The position numbers and the translations under genes are program-made. The notes beneath the pieces were generated by a model, which ran no database searches, was not told where the DNA came from, and was given only the letters and a program-made list of their open reading frames with translations. A stretch of DNA of 64,000 bases, taken from NCBI GenBank assembly GCA_037045435.1, contig JBAOID010000041.1, positions 1 to 64,000 of the forward strand. The letters run 5' to 3'. Positions 54,522 through 62,235 of this stretch are shown here, piece after piece; the stretch's first letter is position 1; each line of letters starts with the position of its first letter. The stretch comes from CBDUEF01 sp018063485 (lineage in GTDB: Bacteria; Pseudomonadota; Alphaproteobacteria; Rhodobacterales; Rhodobacteraceae).

Positions 54522-56578
54522 GCCTCTCGCAGCACCTCAAGAAAGGCCGCGCCAAATCGCTCGATTTTGGCTGGCCCCAGATCACCGATCCGGTCCAGAT
54601 CGGAAAGAGTCGAGGGCCGGGCCTCGGCGATTTTTCTCAGGGTGCCTGAGGATAGGCTGAGGGGTTTTCCAATCCCGTCGGCCCCACGTTGCAGATGCAC
54701 CTGCACTTCGGACAGCCGGTCGAAAACCTGCCCCGAATCGCGCCCAAGCAATCGCTTTCGCGCCGGGTGCATGGTGGTAGGGCTGGCCCCGGTGATCACT
54801 GCCAAAAAGGCAGCACCATAGCTTTCCAGCTTTTTTGCCCCCACCCCGGTAATGCCCATCATCGCGTCCAGCGTCGCCGGACGTTGCTGGGCCATTTCGA
54901 TCAAGGTCCGATCCGCAAAGACCACATAGGCTGGAACGCCCCCCGCTTCGGCAAGGGCCCGGCGTTTGGCCTTTAGCGCCGACAACAGGCTTGCATCCTC
55001 TTCGCCGACCTGCTCCTTGATCGCCACGCGTGGAACCGCCTTGTCGATGGTGTCCCGGCGCAAGGTGATTGCGGCTTCACCACGCAGAATTGGTCGTGCG
55101 GCATCCGTCATCCGCAGCGCGCCAAAGCGGTCGGGATCAGGGCGCACCAGATCGCGCCCCATCATCTGCCGAAACACCGCGCCCCAGGCCGGTTTTGACA
55201 GATCCTTGCCAATGGCAAATGTCGGCAATTGATCATGGCCCTTGTCGCGCACCTTTGTCGTGGCGTTTCCGGTCAGAATATCAATCAGATGCCCCGCTCC
55301 GAACCACTCACCGGTGCGCAAGATCGCTGACAACGCCTTGCGCACGGCATCGGTCGCGTCGAACAAAATCGCAGGCCGGTCGCACAGATCACAGTTGCCG
55401 CAGGGTTCGGCGGTTTCGCCAAAATAAGCCAGCAAGACTTGCCGCCGGCACTGGGTCGCCTCGGCCAGGCCCAACAAGGCGTTCAGCCGTCCGTGATCCG
55501 CACCCTTGCGTTCAGTCGGCGCAAGGCCCTCGTCGATCTGGGTTCGGCGCAGGCGAATGTCATCCGGGCCATAGAGCGTCAGGGTTTCCGCCTTGTCACC
55601 ATCGCGGCCCGCACGGCCGATCTCCTGATAATAGCCCTCGATGGATTTCGGCAGATCGGCATGGGCGACCCAGCGGATATCAGGTTTGTCGATCCCCATG
55701 CCAAAAGCCACCGTTGCGGTTACGATCAACCCGTCTTCCTGCTGAAAGCGGATTTCCACACGGCGGCGGTCTTCGGCGTCCATGCCGCCGTGATAGAAGC
55801 AGGCGGTATGGCCCTCGGCCCGCAGCGCCTGCGACAGGGTTTCGGTCTTGGCGCGGGTTGCGCAATAGACAATCCCCGATTGCCCGCGCCGCGCCGCTGC
55901 AAAGCGCAAGATCTGGTCGCGCGGGCTGTCCTTGACGGCAAAGGCAAGGTGAATATTGGGCCGGTCAAAGCCACGCAAAAAGGACTCGGGCGGCTGGCCA
56001 TCAAACAGCCGCGCCACAATCTCCTGGCGAGTTTCCTCATCGGCGGTGGCGGTGAATGCGGCCAAAGGCACGGCCAGATCGCGACGCAAGGCGCCGATGC
56101 GCAGATAGTCCGGCCTGAAATCATGGCCCCACTGGCTGACGCAATGCGCCTCATCCACCGCAATCATCGTGCAGTTGATCCGGCGCAGCATCGGCACAGT
56201 TGCACTGGCGGCCAATCGTTCGGGTGCCATGTAAAGCAGTTTGAGACGGCCCTGGTCCAGCGCCGCAAACACCGCTTCGGTTTCCTCATCGGTGTTGCCC
56301 GAGGTCAACGCCCCGGCCTCAACCCCCGCCGCCCGCAAGGCCCGAACCTGATCCCGCATCAAGGCGATCAGCGGCGAAATCACCACGGTTACCCCATCCC
56401 GACATAGGGCAGGTAATTGAAAACACAGGGACTTTCCCCCACCTGTGGGCATGATGGCCAAAGTGTTCCTGCCCGCCATGACAGCATCAACGATTTCCTC
56501 CTGACCGGGGCGGAAATCGGCAAAGCCGAAGATAGAGGCCAGAAGGTCTTTGGGAAGGGGCATGGCTGCGTCAATCAT
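54518..56578 (-). CDS. recQ: ATP-dependent DNA helicase RecQ
   Basis: A 3'-5' helicase of recombination and fork repair, 686 residues. Walker A is AIMPTGGGKSLCFQLPAL near residue 42 and the DEAH box is AVDEAHCVSQWGHDFRPDY near 145. Motif VI is QEIGRAGRDG near 325. The RQC zinc site has cysteines in QCRRQVLLAYFGETAEPCGNCDLC-type spacing (near 377-400). The HRDC domain ends the protein (LREA). The start MIDAAMPLPKDLLASIFGFA is at 56578. It is preceded by yggT on the same strand (45 bp). Confidence 0.96.
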   Translation of the reverse strand: MIDAAMPLPKDLLASIFGFADFRPGQEEIVDAVMAGRNTLAIMPTGGGKSLCFQLPALCRDGVTVVISPLIALMRDQVRALRAAGVEAGALTSGNTDEETEAVFAALDQGRLKLLYMAPERLAASATVPMLRRINCTMIAVDEAHCVSQWGHDFRPDYLRIGALRRDLAVPLAAFTATADEETRQEIVARLFDGQPPESFLRGFDRPNIHLAFAVKDSPRDQILRFAAARRGQSGIVYCATRAKTETLSQALRAEGHTACFYHGGMDAEDRRRVEIRFQQEDGLIVTATVAFGMGIDKPDIRWVAHADLPKSIEGYYQEIGRAGRDGDKAETLTLYGPDDIRLRRTQIDEGLAPTERKGADHGRLNALLGLAEATQCRRQVLLAYFGETAEPCGNCDLCDRPAILFDATDAVRKALSAILRTGEWFGAGHLIDILTGNATTKVRDKGHDQLPTFAIGKDLSKPAWGAVFRQMMGRDLVRPDPDRFGALRMTDAARPILRGEAAITLRRDTIDKAVPRVAIKEQVGEEDASLLSALKAKRRALAEAGGVPAYVVFADRTLIEMAQQRPATLDAMMGITGVGAKKLESYGAAFLAVITGASPTTMHPARKRLLGRDSGQVFDRLSEVQVHLQRGADGIGKPLSLSSGTLRKIAEARPSTLSDLDRIGDLGPAKIERFGAAFLEVLREA

Positions 56579-56623
56579 TGCAGGGGCAAGACTGGGCCGG
56601 GCAACCTGAAGAAAGCGTAAGGG

Positions 56624-56911
56624 TCACAGGAAAAATTGCACGTTGTTCACCAAGACAATCCGCAGCCCGTATATCACCAACAACACCAGCAGCGGCGCGA
56701 AATCCAGCCCCGATGTCGCAGGAAGCACACGGCGCACTTGATCATAAAGCGGTTGCAACAGCCGGTTGAACGCGCCCCAGGCCTGAGCCACCAAAGGCTG
56801 GCGCAGGTTCAGAACCTGAAAATTGATCAGCCAACTCATGATGAAATGCGCGAGCACGATCCACTTGGCGATATCGAGGATCATCAGCAGAATTTGAAAA
56901 AGTGACGTCAT
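56624..56911 (-). CDS. YggT family membrane protein
   Basis: A 95-residue protein with two hydrophobic helices (IVLAHFIMSWLINFQVLNL and APLLVLLVIYGLRIVLVNNV). The family's amphipathic middle is QPLYDQVRRVLPATSGLDFA. YggT proteins are inner-membrane proteins of unclear role, linked to osmotic tolerance and cell-division-linked clusters in other bacteria. ATG 56911 is used; longer frames upstream run into the divergent gene's control region. It probably shares a transcript with recQ. Confidence 0.88.
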   Translation of the reverse strand: MTSLFQILLMILDIAKWIVLAHFIMSWLINFQVLNLRQPLVAQAWGAFNRLLQPLYDQVRRVLPATSGLDFAPLLVLLVIYGLRIVLVNNVQFFL

Positions 56912-57038
56912 CGACCGACTCCAACCACAACAGATTGTGTCACTGCTACAAGCTGCCCCCACAAAGGGCAATGCTTTCCGCAGCGTTTGGCTTGACCTTG
57001 CCGCACCTGTCCGACAAGTCAGCGACCGGAGGTGCCAA

Positions 57039-57572
57039 ATGTATCCCTTTATCCGAATGGCCAAAGAGCTTTGGAAGTTTCGCAATGCGCCGCGTCTGAC
57101 GATCCTTGACCGCCATGTCAGTTCGCATCGCGTCTGGCCGTGGGATCTGGACCTGTGGCGCGAATTGAACAATGGCCGTACCCTGACGCTGTTTGATCTG
57201 GGACGGATTCCGATGTCGATCCGAATGGGATTTGACAAGGTGGCCAAGACAAAGGGCTGGGGCATTACTGTCGCCGGAAACTCCACCCGCTATCGCCGCC
57301 GCGTGACGGTGTTTCAAAAACTAACGCAGGTTTGTCGGATTGTTGGCTGGGATGCGCGCTTTGTCTATCTGGAGCAAAGTTTCTGGCGTGGGGATGACTG
57401 CACCTGCCACATGCTTTTGCGTTCGGCGTTCATATCCAAGGGCGGCATCGTGCCGCCTGCCGAGGTTCTGGCTGCGCTCGGTCAGGCGCAAGACAGCCCG
57501 GACTTGCCTGCCTGGATCAAGAGCTGGATCGAAAGTGATGCCGAAAGGCCCTGGCCACCGCTTCGCGGATAA
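57039..57572 (+). CDS. 4HBT-like acyl-CoA thioesterase
   Basis: A 177-residue protein of the hotdog-fold type similar to THEM6/4HBT_2 proteins: VSSHRVWPWDLDLWRELNNG-like start region (residues 27-46), LFDLGRIPMSIRMG, and VFQKLTQVCRIVGWDARFVYLEQ in the central strands. The start ATG 57039 (MYPFIRMAKELW) follows GGAGG. It would hydrolyse acyl-CoA or act in membrane lipid handling; the substrate is unknown. It is divergent from yggT. Confidence 0.7.
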   Translation: MYPFIRMAKELWKFRNAPRLTILDRHVSSHRVWPWDLDLWRELNNGRTLTLFDLGRIPMSIRMGFDKVAKTKGWGITVAGNSTRYRRRVTVFQKLTQVCRIVGWDARFVYLEQSFWRGDDCTCHMLLRSAFISKGGIVPPAEVLAALGQAQDSPDLPAWIKSWIESDAERPWPPLRG

Positions 57573-57638
57573 TGCGCAGCGCTTGCGCTAACGCCCCTTT
57601 TCAGGCTTGATCTGCGCCAAGAGATAAAGGGGCAGAGC

Positions 57639-59003
57639 ATGGTCTCGCAGCGCAAGCGGATTTGGGGCTGGTATTTCTTTGACTGGGCCAGCCAACCCTA
57701 CAACACCCTGCTTCTTACATTCGTTTTCGGCCCTTATTTTGCCGAAGTCGCACGGACCCATTTCATCGGAACAGGAATGGATGCCGAGGCGGCGGGCGCC
57801 GCAGCGCAAGCCTATTGGGGTTGGGGACAAACGCTTTCGGGCGTGTTCATTGCCATTCTGGCACCCGTTCTTGGGGCGATAGCGGATGGCTCGGGCAAGC
57901 GGATGGTCTGGATTTGGCTGTTTTCTATGTTTTATGTCGTCGGCTCATGGATGCTTTGGTATCTGATGCCCGATCAACCCGACCTCTTTCGCGCGATGAT
58001 CTGGTTCGGCTTGGGTCTGATCGGCATGGAATTCGCCACCATTTTCACCAATTCGCTGATGCCGGATCTTACCGGTGATGAGGATATGGGCAAAGTCTCC
58101 GGCTCGGGCTTTGCCTTTGGCTATGTTGGCGGCATTATCGCATTGGTTATCATGCTGCTGTTGCTGGCGGAAAACTCCAGCACCGGCAAAACCCTGATCG
58201 GCATCAACCCGATTTTCGGCCTTGATCCTGCAGCCCGCGAGGGCACCCGCGCGGTTGGGCCACTGACGGCAGTTTGGTATATCGTGTTCATGATTCCATT
58301 CTTTTTGTGGGTGAAAGAACCGAAAGGCAAAGCAAGGCGTGTCAATATCGGCCAGTCCATGGCCGATCTCTGGGCACTGATGAAATCCCTGAAAGAACGC
58401 CAGAGTCTTGGCGCACATCTGATCAGTTCAATGTTCTACCGCGACGCCTTGAACGCGCTTTATGGCTTTGGTGGGGTCTATGCCTCGGGTGTTCTGGGGT
58501 GGTCGGTCACCAAAATCGGCATATTTGGTATAGCGGGCGCGATTTCTGCCGCCTTGTTCAGTTGGCTTGGCGGCAAGATGGATTCCGCGCGCGGGCCAAA
58601 ACCAGTGATCAATCTGGCGATGTGGGTGCTGATCCTTGTTTGTCTGGTCATTGCGGGAATGTCGCGCGACAGCTTCTTCGGCATGAACTTTGGTACTGGC
58701 TCCACCGCACCAGATACCATCTTCTACATCTGCGGCATCCTGATCGGTGCGGCAGGCGGCACCCTGCAATCTGCCAGCCGCACGATGATGGTGTTTCACA
58801 CCACCCGCGAACGCTCGACCGAGGCGTTTGGCCTTTACGCCTTGTCAGGTAAGGCCACGTCCTTTATCGCCCCTTTCTCCATCGCTGTTTTCACCACAAT
58901 CAGCGGATCACAGCGCATGGGCATCGCGGTGCCACTGATCGCGCTTTTCATTATCGGCATGATCCTTTTGAAATGGGTCAAACCTTTGGGCGAGAGAGTT
59001 TGA
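57639..59003 (+). CDS. UMF1-family MFS transporter
   Basis: A 454-residue membrane protein with about twelve spans. It starts with the family-typical RIWGWYFFDWASQPYNTLLL (residues 7-26), then GVFIAILAPVLGAIADGSGKR and, in the second half, YGFGGVYASGVLGWSVTKIG. It is related to Atg22-like/UMF1 permeases, proposed to export amino acids or similar metabolites. Its TGA overlaps the mepA ATG, so the three genes 57639-60762 form one translationally coupled operon. Confidence 0.87.
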   Translation: MVSQRKRIWGWYFFDWASQPYNTLLLTFVFGPYFAEVARTHFIGTGMDAEAAGAAAQAYWGWGQTLSGVFIAILAPVLGAIADGSGKRMVWIWLFSMFYVVGSWMLWYLMPDQPDLFRAMIWFGLGLIGMEFATIFTNSLMPDLTGDEDMGKVSGSGFAFGYVGGIIALVIMLLLLAENSSTGKTLIGINPIFGLDPAAREGTRAVGPLTAVWYIVFMIPFFLWVKEPKGKARRVNIGQSMADLWALMKSLKERQSLGAHLISSMFYRDALNALYGFGGVYASGVLGWSVTKIGIFGIAGAISAALFSWLGGKMDSARGPKPVINLAMWVLILVCLVIAGMSRDSFFGMNFGTGSTAPDTIFYICGILIGAAGGTLQSASRTMMVFHTTRERSTEAFGLYALSGKATSFIAPFSIAVFTTISGSQRMGIAVPLIALFIIGMILLKWVKPLGERV

Positions 59004-59893
59004 TGAAGTTACCTGGCCTTTTTCTTTTGGCGATTCTGGCCTTTGCCGGTCAAGCCAGTGCCGAAGCCCTGGCCAACAAGCTGTTCGGTGCCAAGGCCTT
59101 GCCCAGCCAGCAGGCGCCCATGCCGATCGGCACCTATGCGCGCGGCTGTGGGGCGGGGCTGGTCGAGCTTGCTGAAACCGGGCCAAGCTGGCAAGTGATG
59201 CGTCTGTCGCGCCACCGCAATTTTGGCCAGCCTGTTCTGGTCGAATATCTCCAAGATCTGAGCCGCAGTGCCCAGAAAATCGGTTGGGCGGGCCTTTATA
59301 TCGGCGATATGGGCCAGCCGCGCGGTGGCCCGATGACATCGGGCCATGCCAGCCATCAAATCGGCTTGGATGCCGATATCTGGATGTTGCCGCCCAAGCG
59401 GCTGAACCTGACCGTCAAGGAACGCGAGAGCATCAGCTCGATTCCGATGCGCTCGGCAGATCAAATGTCCGTCACTGCGAATTGGACCAAACGGCATCGC
59501 GCTTTGTTGAAGGCAGCCGCCTCTGATCCCCGCGTTGACCGCATTTTCATCGCGGCAGCGGTCAAGATCGAAATGTGCAAAACCGCAACGGCAGCGGATG
59601 CAAGCTGGTTGCAGAAAATCCGGCCCGAGGCCGGGCACGAAACCCATATTCACGTTCGCCTGAAATGCCCCAAAGGGGCGCGGCTGTGCCAAAGCCAAAA
59701 GCCCACTGTTGCAGAACTGTCCAAAGGCGGTAGCGGCTGCGATGAAACCCTGATGTGGTGGGTTTCCGACGACTATCTGCATCCCAAAAAGGCACCGAAA
59801 CCTGCCAAGCCCAAACCCCGCAAGAAAGGCCCACGCGAATTCACCATGGCTGATTTGCCCAAACAATGCTCCGACGTTCTCTCCTCGCGATAG
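59003..59893 (+). CDS. mepA: Penicillin-insensitive murein endopeptidase
   Basis: MepA is a periplasmic LAS-type zinc peptidase that cuts DD- and LD-crosslinks of peptidoglycan. The 296-residue product has a signal peptide (MKLPGLFLLAILAFAGQASA). Zinc-binding segments are MTSGHASHQIGLDADIW near residue 113 and GHETHIHVRLKCP near 210. Conserved cysteines lie at the C-terminus (GSGCDETLMWWV, LPKQCSDVL), and there is a lysine/proline linker (KKAPKPAKPKPRKK). ATG 59003 overlaps the stop of the UMF1 gene. Confidence 0.94.
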   Translation: MKLPGLFLLAILAFAGQASAEALANKLFGAKALPSQQAPMPIGTYARGCGAGLVELAETGPSWQVMRLSRHRNFGQPVLVEYLQDLSRSAQKIGWAGLYIGDMGQPRGGPMTSGHASHQIGLDADIWMLPPKRLNLTVKERESISSIPMRSADQMSVTANWTKRHRALLKAAASDPRVDRIFIAAAVKIEMCKTATAADASWLQKIRPEAGHETHIHVRLKCPKGARLCQSQKPTVAELSKGGSGCDETLMWWVSDDYLHPKKAPKPAKPKPRKKGPREFTMADLPKQCSDVLSSR

Positions 59894-60762
59894 CGGCCGG
59901 GCTGATCCTGCTTGCCGGATTGGAAGGCAGTGCAAGCCCCGCCCCGCCCGCCGGTTTTCTGGATGATTATCGCTGGCACATCAGCGATCCCCGCTTTGGC
60001 GGCTGGTCAGGAATACGGCTTTCGCCTGATGGCACGTCTCTGACGGCTCTGTCAGATCATGGTGCCTTCATAAAGGGACGCATCAGCCGCGATGCGAACG
60101 GGCGTATCACGGGTATTTCAGCCGGGAAAGTGCAGCAACTCAAAGGGTTGACCGACGCCCCTCTGGGGGCGGGACGAACCGACAGCGAGGGGCTGGAGAT
60201 CGGCCCTGACGGAAGTGCCTATATCTCCTTTGAGGGGGTGGCTCGGGTGCTGAAATATCGTCACCTTGACGGCATTGCAGAAAATTTGCCGACCCATCCC
60301 GATTTTGCCAAGATGCAGGTCAATTCTTCTTTGGAAGCCTTGGCGATGGACAGCAAGGGTGCGCTTTACACGGTGCCAGAGCGGTCCGGCGGGCTTGGGC
60401 GTTCGTTTCCGGTTTACCGGTTTCGCGCGGGGAAATGGGACCAGACCCTGACCATTCGTCGCGATGGGGGCTATCTTCCTGTTGATGCGGATTTCGGGCC
60501 GGACGGCAGATTTTACCTGCTTGAGCGCCAGTTTCGCGGACTTGCAGGATTTTCAACCCGGCTGCGCCGCTTTGATCTGACGGGCAAAGGCTTTGTCAAC
60601 GAGACACTCTTGCTGCAAACGCCCGTTGGTCTTTATGACAATCTGGAAGGGCTTTCTGTGTGGCGAAATGCGTCGGGTGTGCTGACAGCCACGATGATTT
60701 CTGATGACAACTTCATGTTCTTCCAGAAGACCGGGATCGTAGAATACCATCTGGCGGATTGA
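59866..60762 (+). CDS. Esterase-like phytase-family exported protein
   Basis: A 298-residue protein with a signal peptide (LLAIAAGLILLAGLEGSAS). It has the repeated beta-propeller-like motifs of the esterase-like phytase (PF13449) family: GGWSGIRLSPDGTSLTALSD, GRTDSEGLEIGPDGSAYISF, SLEALAMDSKGALYTVPE, and DADFGPDGRFYLLER. Enzyme activity for most members is unknown. ATG 59866 lies inside the last 28 bp of mepA, in another frame, indicating coupled translation and a shared periplasmic role, possibly in envelope turnover (inference). Confidence 0.82.
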   Translation: MLRRSLLAIAAGLILLAGLEGSASPAPPAGFLDDYRWHISDPRFGGWSGIRLSPDGTSLTALSDHGAFIKGRISRDANGRITGISAGKVQQLKGLTDAPLGAGRTDSEGLEIGPDGSAYISFEGVARVLKYRHLDGIAENLPTHPDFAKMQVNSSLEALAMDSKGALYTVPERSGGLGRSFPVYRFRAGKWDQTLTIRRDGGYLPVDADFGPDGRFYLLERQFRGLAGFSTRLRRFDLTGKGFVNETLLLQTPVGLYDNLEGLSVWRNASGVLTATMISDDNFMFFQKTGIVEYHLAD

Positions 60763-60841
60763 CAGCATGACCTGTCCGGCGCTAGGTGCAGCGTCCCCTC
60801 AGGGCCAAGTCTCCGCGACCTTGTAAAAAACGGATCAAAAC

Positions 60842-61462
60842 ATGAAACCTGTCTTTCTTGGCACCCTTGCCATGGCCACTATCGTTGTGGCCTCAAATAT
60901 CCTTGTGCAATTTCCAATCGGGCAATGGCTGACCTGGGGCGCGTTTTCCTACCCCCTGGCCTTTCTGGTTTCGGACCTGATGAACCGGTTTCACGGTGCC
61001 GTTGCCGCGCGTCGCGTCGTCTATGGCGGCCTCATCGTTGGCCTGATTTGTTCGTTCATCGGCACGCAGATTGTGGGGGAGTTTGGCCCTATTGTCACGC
61101 TGCGCGTGGCTCTGGGCTCTGCAATTGCCTTTCTTGTCGGGCAATTGCTGGATATTACATTGTTTGACCGTTTGCGCCGCGCAGCATGGTGGCGTGCGCC
61201 GTTTCTGTCAACGCTGCTGGGCTCCACCGCCGATACGATGATCTTTTTCACGGTTGCGTTTTCTGCCAGTCTTGTGTGGATCGAACCTGGCAATGATATC
61301 GGCTGGGCTGCGGAACAGGTCTCTCTTTTGGGGCTTGGGCCGACAGTTCCGCTGTGGGTTTCACTGGGCGTGGCGGATTGGTGCGTCAAGCTGCTGATTG
61401 ATCTATTGGCATTGTTGCCTTTTCGACTTGCCATTGCAAAATATGCCGCACGCCTGGCGTAA
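60842..61462 (+). CDS. VUT/YhhQ family (queuosine precursor) transporter
   Basis: A 206-residue membrane protein with about six spans and family features: ATIVVASNILVQFPIGQWLT, FSYPLAFLVSDLMNRFHGAV (the conserved charged patch), and STLLGSTADTMIFFTVAFSA. E. coli YhhQ transports 7-cyano-7-deazaguanine/PreQ1-type precursors. No queuosine gene adjoins it here and no preQ1 riboswitch was recognised in the 79-bp leader. The candidate small transcript begins just after its stop. Confidence 0.8.
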   Translation: MKPVFLGTLAMATIVVASNILVQFPIGQWLTWGAFSYPLAFLVSDLMNRFHGAVAARRVVYGGLIVGLICSFIGTQIVGEFGPIVTLRVALGSAIAFLVGQLLDITLFDRLRRAAWWRAPFLSTLLGSTADTMIFFTVAFSASLVWIEPGNDIGWAAEQVSLLGLGPTVPLWVSLGVADWCVKLLIDLLALLPFRLAIAKYAARLA

Positions 61463-61468
61463 AAACTT

Positions 61469-61474
61469 TTGACA
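61469..61474 (+). promoter_or_regulatory. TTGACA -35-like box before the small transcript
   Basis: A perfect TTGACA lies 6 bp after the VUT stop. The expected -10 position (about 61490-61496) reads TCAACCT and is a poor match. It is a candidate promoter for the small ORF region; strength is uncertain. Confidence 0.4.
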
Positions 61475-61516
61475 AACACGAAATCTGTGTCAACCTCCCC
61501 CTATCGGCAACCATTT

Positions 61517-61532
61517 GAAAGGAGGTGATCCA
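61517..61532 (+). promoter_or_regulatory. Extended Shine-Dalgarno, full complement of 16S rRNA 3' end
   Basis: GAAAGGAGGTGATCCA is the exact complement of the 3' tail of bacterial 16S rRNA (UGGAUCACCUCCUUUC), 16 bases without mismatch. Ordinary binding sites in this window match 4-7 bases. An upstream ACCTCC (61493-61498) could pair with GGAGGT (61521-61526) and hide it. Confidence 0.8.
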
Positions 61533-61589
61533 GTGTCTAGAGTGATGTTGGAGAAACGTGTCGGGACAGTCATGGGGGGTGTTTTCTAG
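61533..61589 (+). CDS. 18-residue small ORF upstream of arfB
   Basis: GTG 61533 directly follows the extended Shine-Dalgarno and reads MSRVMLEKRVGTVMGGVF, then TAG at 61587-61589. Internal ATG codons at 61545 and 61572 are alternative starts, though the spacing to the GGAGG core (7-8 nt) favours the GTG. The peptide is basic with a hydrophobic end and resembles nothing I recognise. It could be a regulatory leader peptide for arfB, a highly translated micro-protein, or an accident within a structured RNA. Position and the extreme ribosome binding site argue that translation or ribosome binding matters. Confidence 0.5.
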   Translation: MSRVMLEKRVGTVMGGVF

Positions 61590-61696
61590 GGGCAGTCCCT
61601 TGGATAAACAGACCACTGATTGGGGTATTCACCTAACTGACCCCATCTCCTAGAACTCGGGAAGGGTTGCTGCTTGTCGGCAACCCTTTCTCTTTT
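61590..61696 (+). terminator. Structured 3' region and intrinsic terminator before arfB
   Basis: After the small ORF come AGGG-GCAGT-CCCT (around 61588-61600) and TGGGGT/ACCCCA (61621-61645). A clean terminator then follows: AAGGGTTGC (61662-61670), nine-base loop, GCAACCCTT (61680-61688), then TCTCTTTT. The arfB start codon is 25 bp further on. An arfB transcript from any promoter upstream of here must read through it. Confidence 0.8.
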
Positions 61697-61720
61697 ATAT
61701 CCATGCACTATGCTGTAGCG

Positions 61721-62143
61721 ATGCTTTGGATCACAGAAAATCTCTCGATTGCAGATTGGGAACTCTCAGAGAGCTTCGTCCGCGCCTCTGGGCCGGGCGG
61801 ACAAAATGTTAACAAGGTTTCCACCGCTGTCGAGTTGCGCTTTGAGGCTGAACGCTCGCCAAATCTGTCCACCGCCGTGAAGACCCGGCTGAAACGGTTG
61901 GCGGGGCGACGCTGGACGCTGGAAGGCGCGATCATTATTCAGGCTGAAGAAACCCGCAGCCAAGCCCGCAACCGTGAGATGGCACGTGAACGGTTGGCAG
62001 AGTTGATCCGGGCGGCGCTCGTCGCCCCAAAGCGCCGCATTGCCACCAAACCCACCTTGGGCAGCCAGCGCCGCCGAGTCACGGCCAAGGTGCAAAGGGG
62101 AGAAGTCAAAGCCCTGCGCGGCAAGCCTGTCGAAGATGAATAG
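61721..62143 (+). CDS. arfB: Alternative ribosome-rescue factor ArfB (YaeJ)
   Basis: ArfB hydrolyses peptidyl-tRNA on ribosomes stalled at mRNA ends. The 140-residue product has the catalytic GGQ in RASGPGGQNVNKVSTAVELR (near residue 22). A linker is followed by the basic tail that enters the empty mRNA channel (APKRRIATKPTLGSQRRRVT). ATG 61721 (MLWITENLSIADWELSESFV) aligns with family starts; upstream in-frame starts lie in the terminator. No good Shine-Dalgarno precedes it (CTGTAGCG), which points to low or conditional expression. Confidence 0.93.
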   Translation: MLWITENLSIADWELSESFVRASGPGGQNVNKVSTAVELRFEAERSPNLSTAVKTRLKRLAGRRWTLEGAIIIQAEETRSQARNREMARERLAELIRAALVAPKRRIATKPTLGSQRRRVTAKVQRGEVKALRGKPVEDE

Positions 62144-62235
62144 CAGAAGAAACCTGATGAAACCGGGGCGAATCTGTTGCCAGCGGGTGCATCACCCGAT
62201 ACGTAGCGCGAGCAACGGAGCAAGACAGGCCAGTC

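Noticed and set aside
60763..60841. preQ1 riboswitch before the VUT transporter
   Set aside because: The leader has CTAGGTGCAGCG but lacks the A-rich pseudoknot arrangement of known preQ1 classes.
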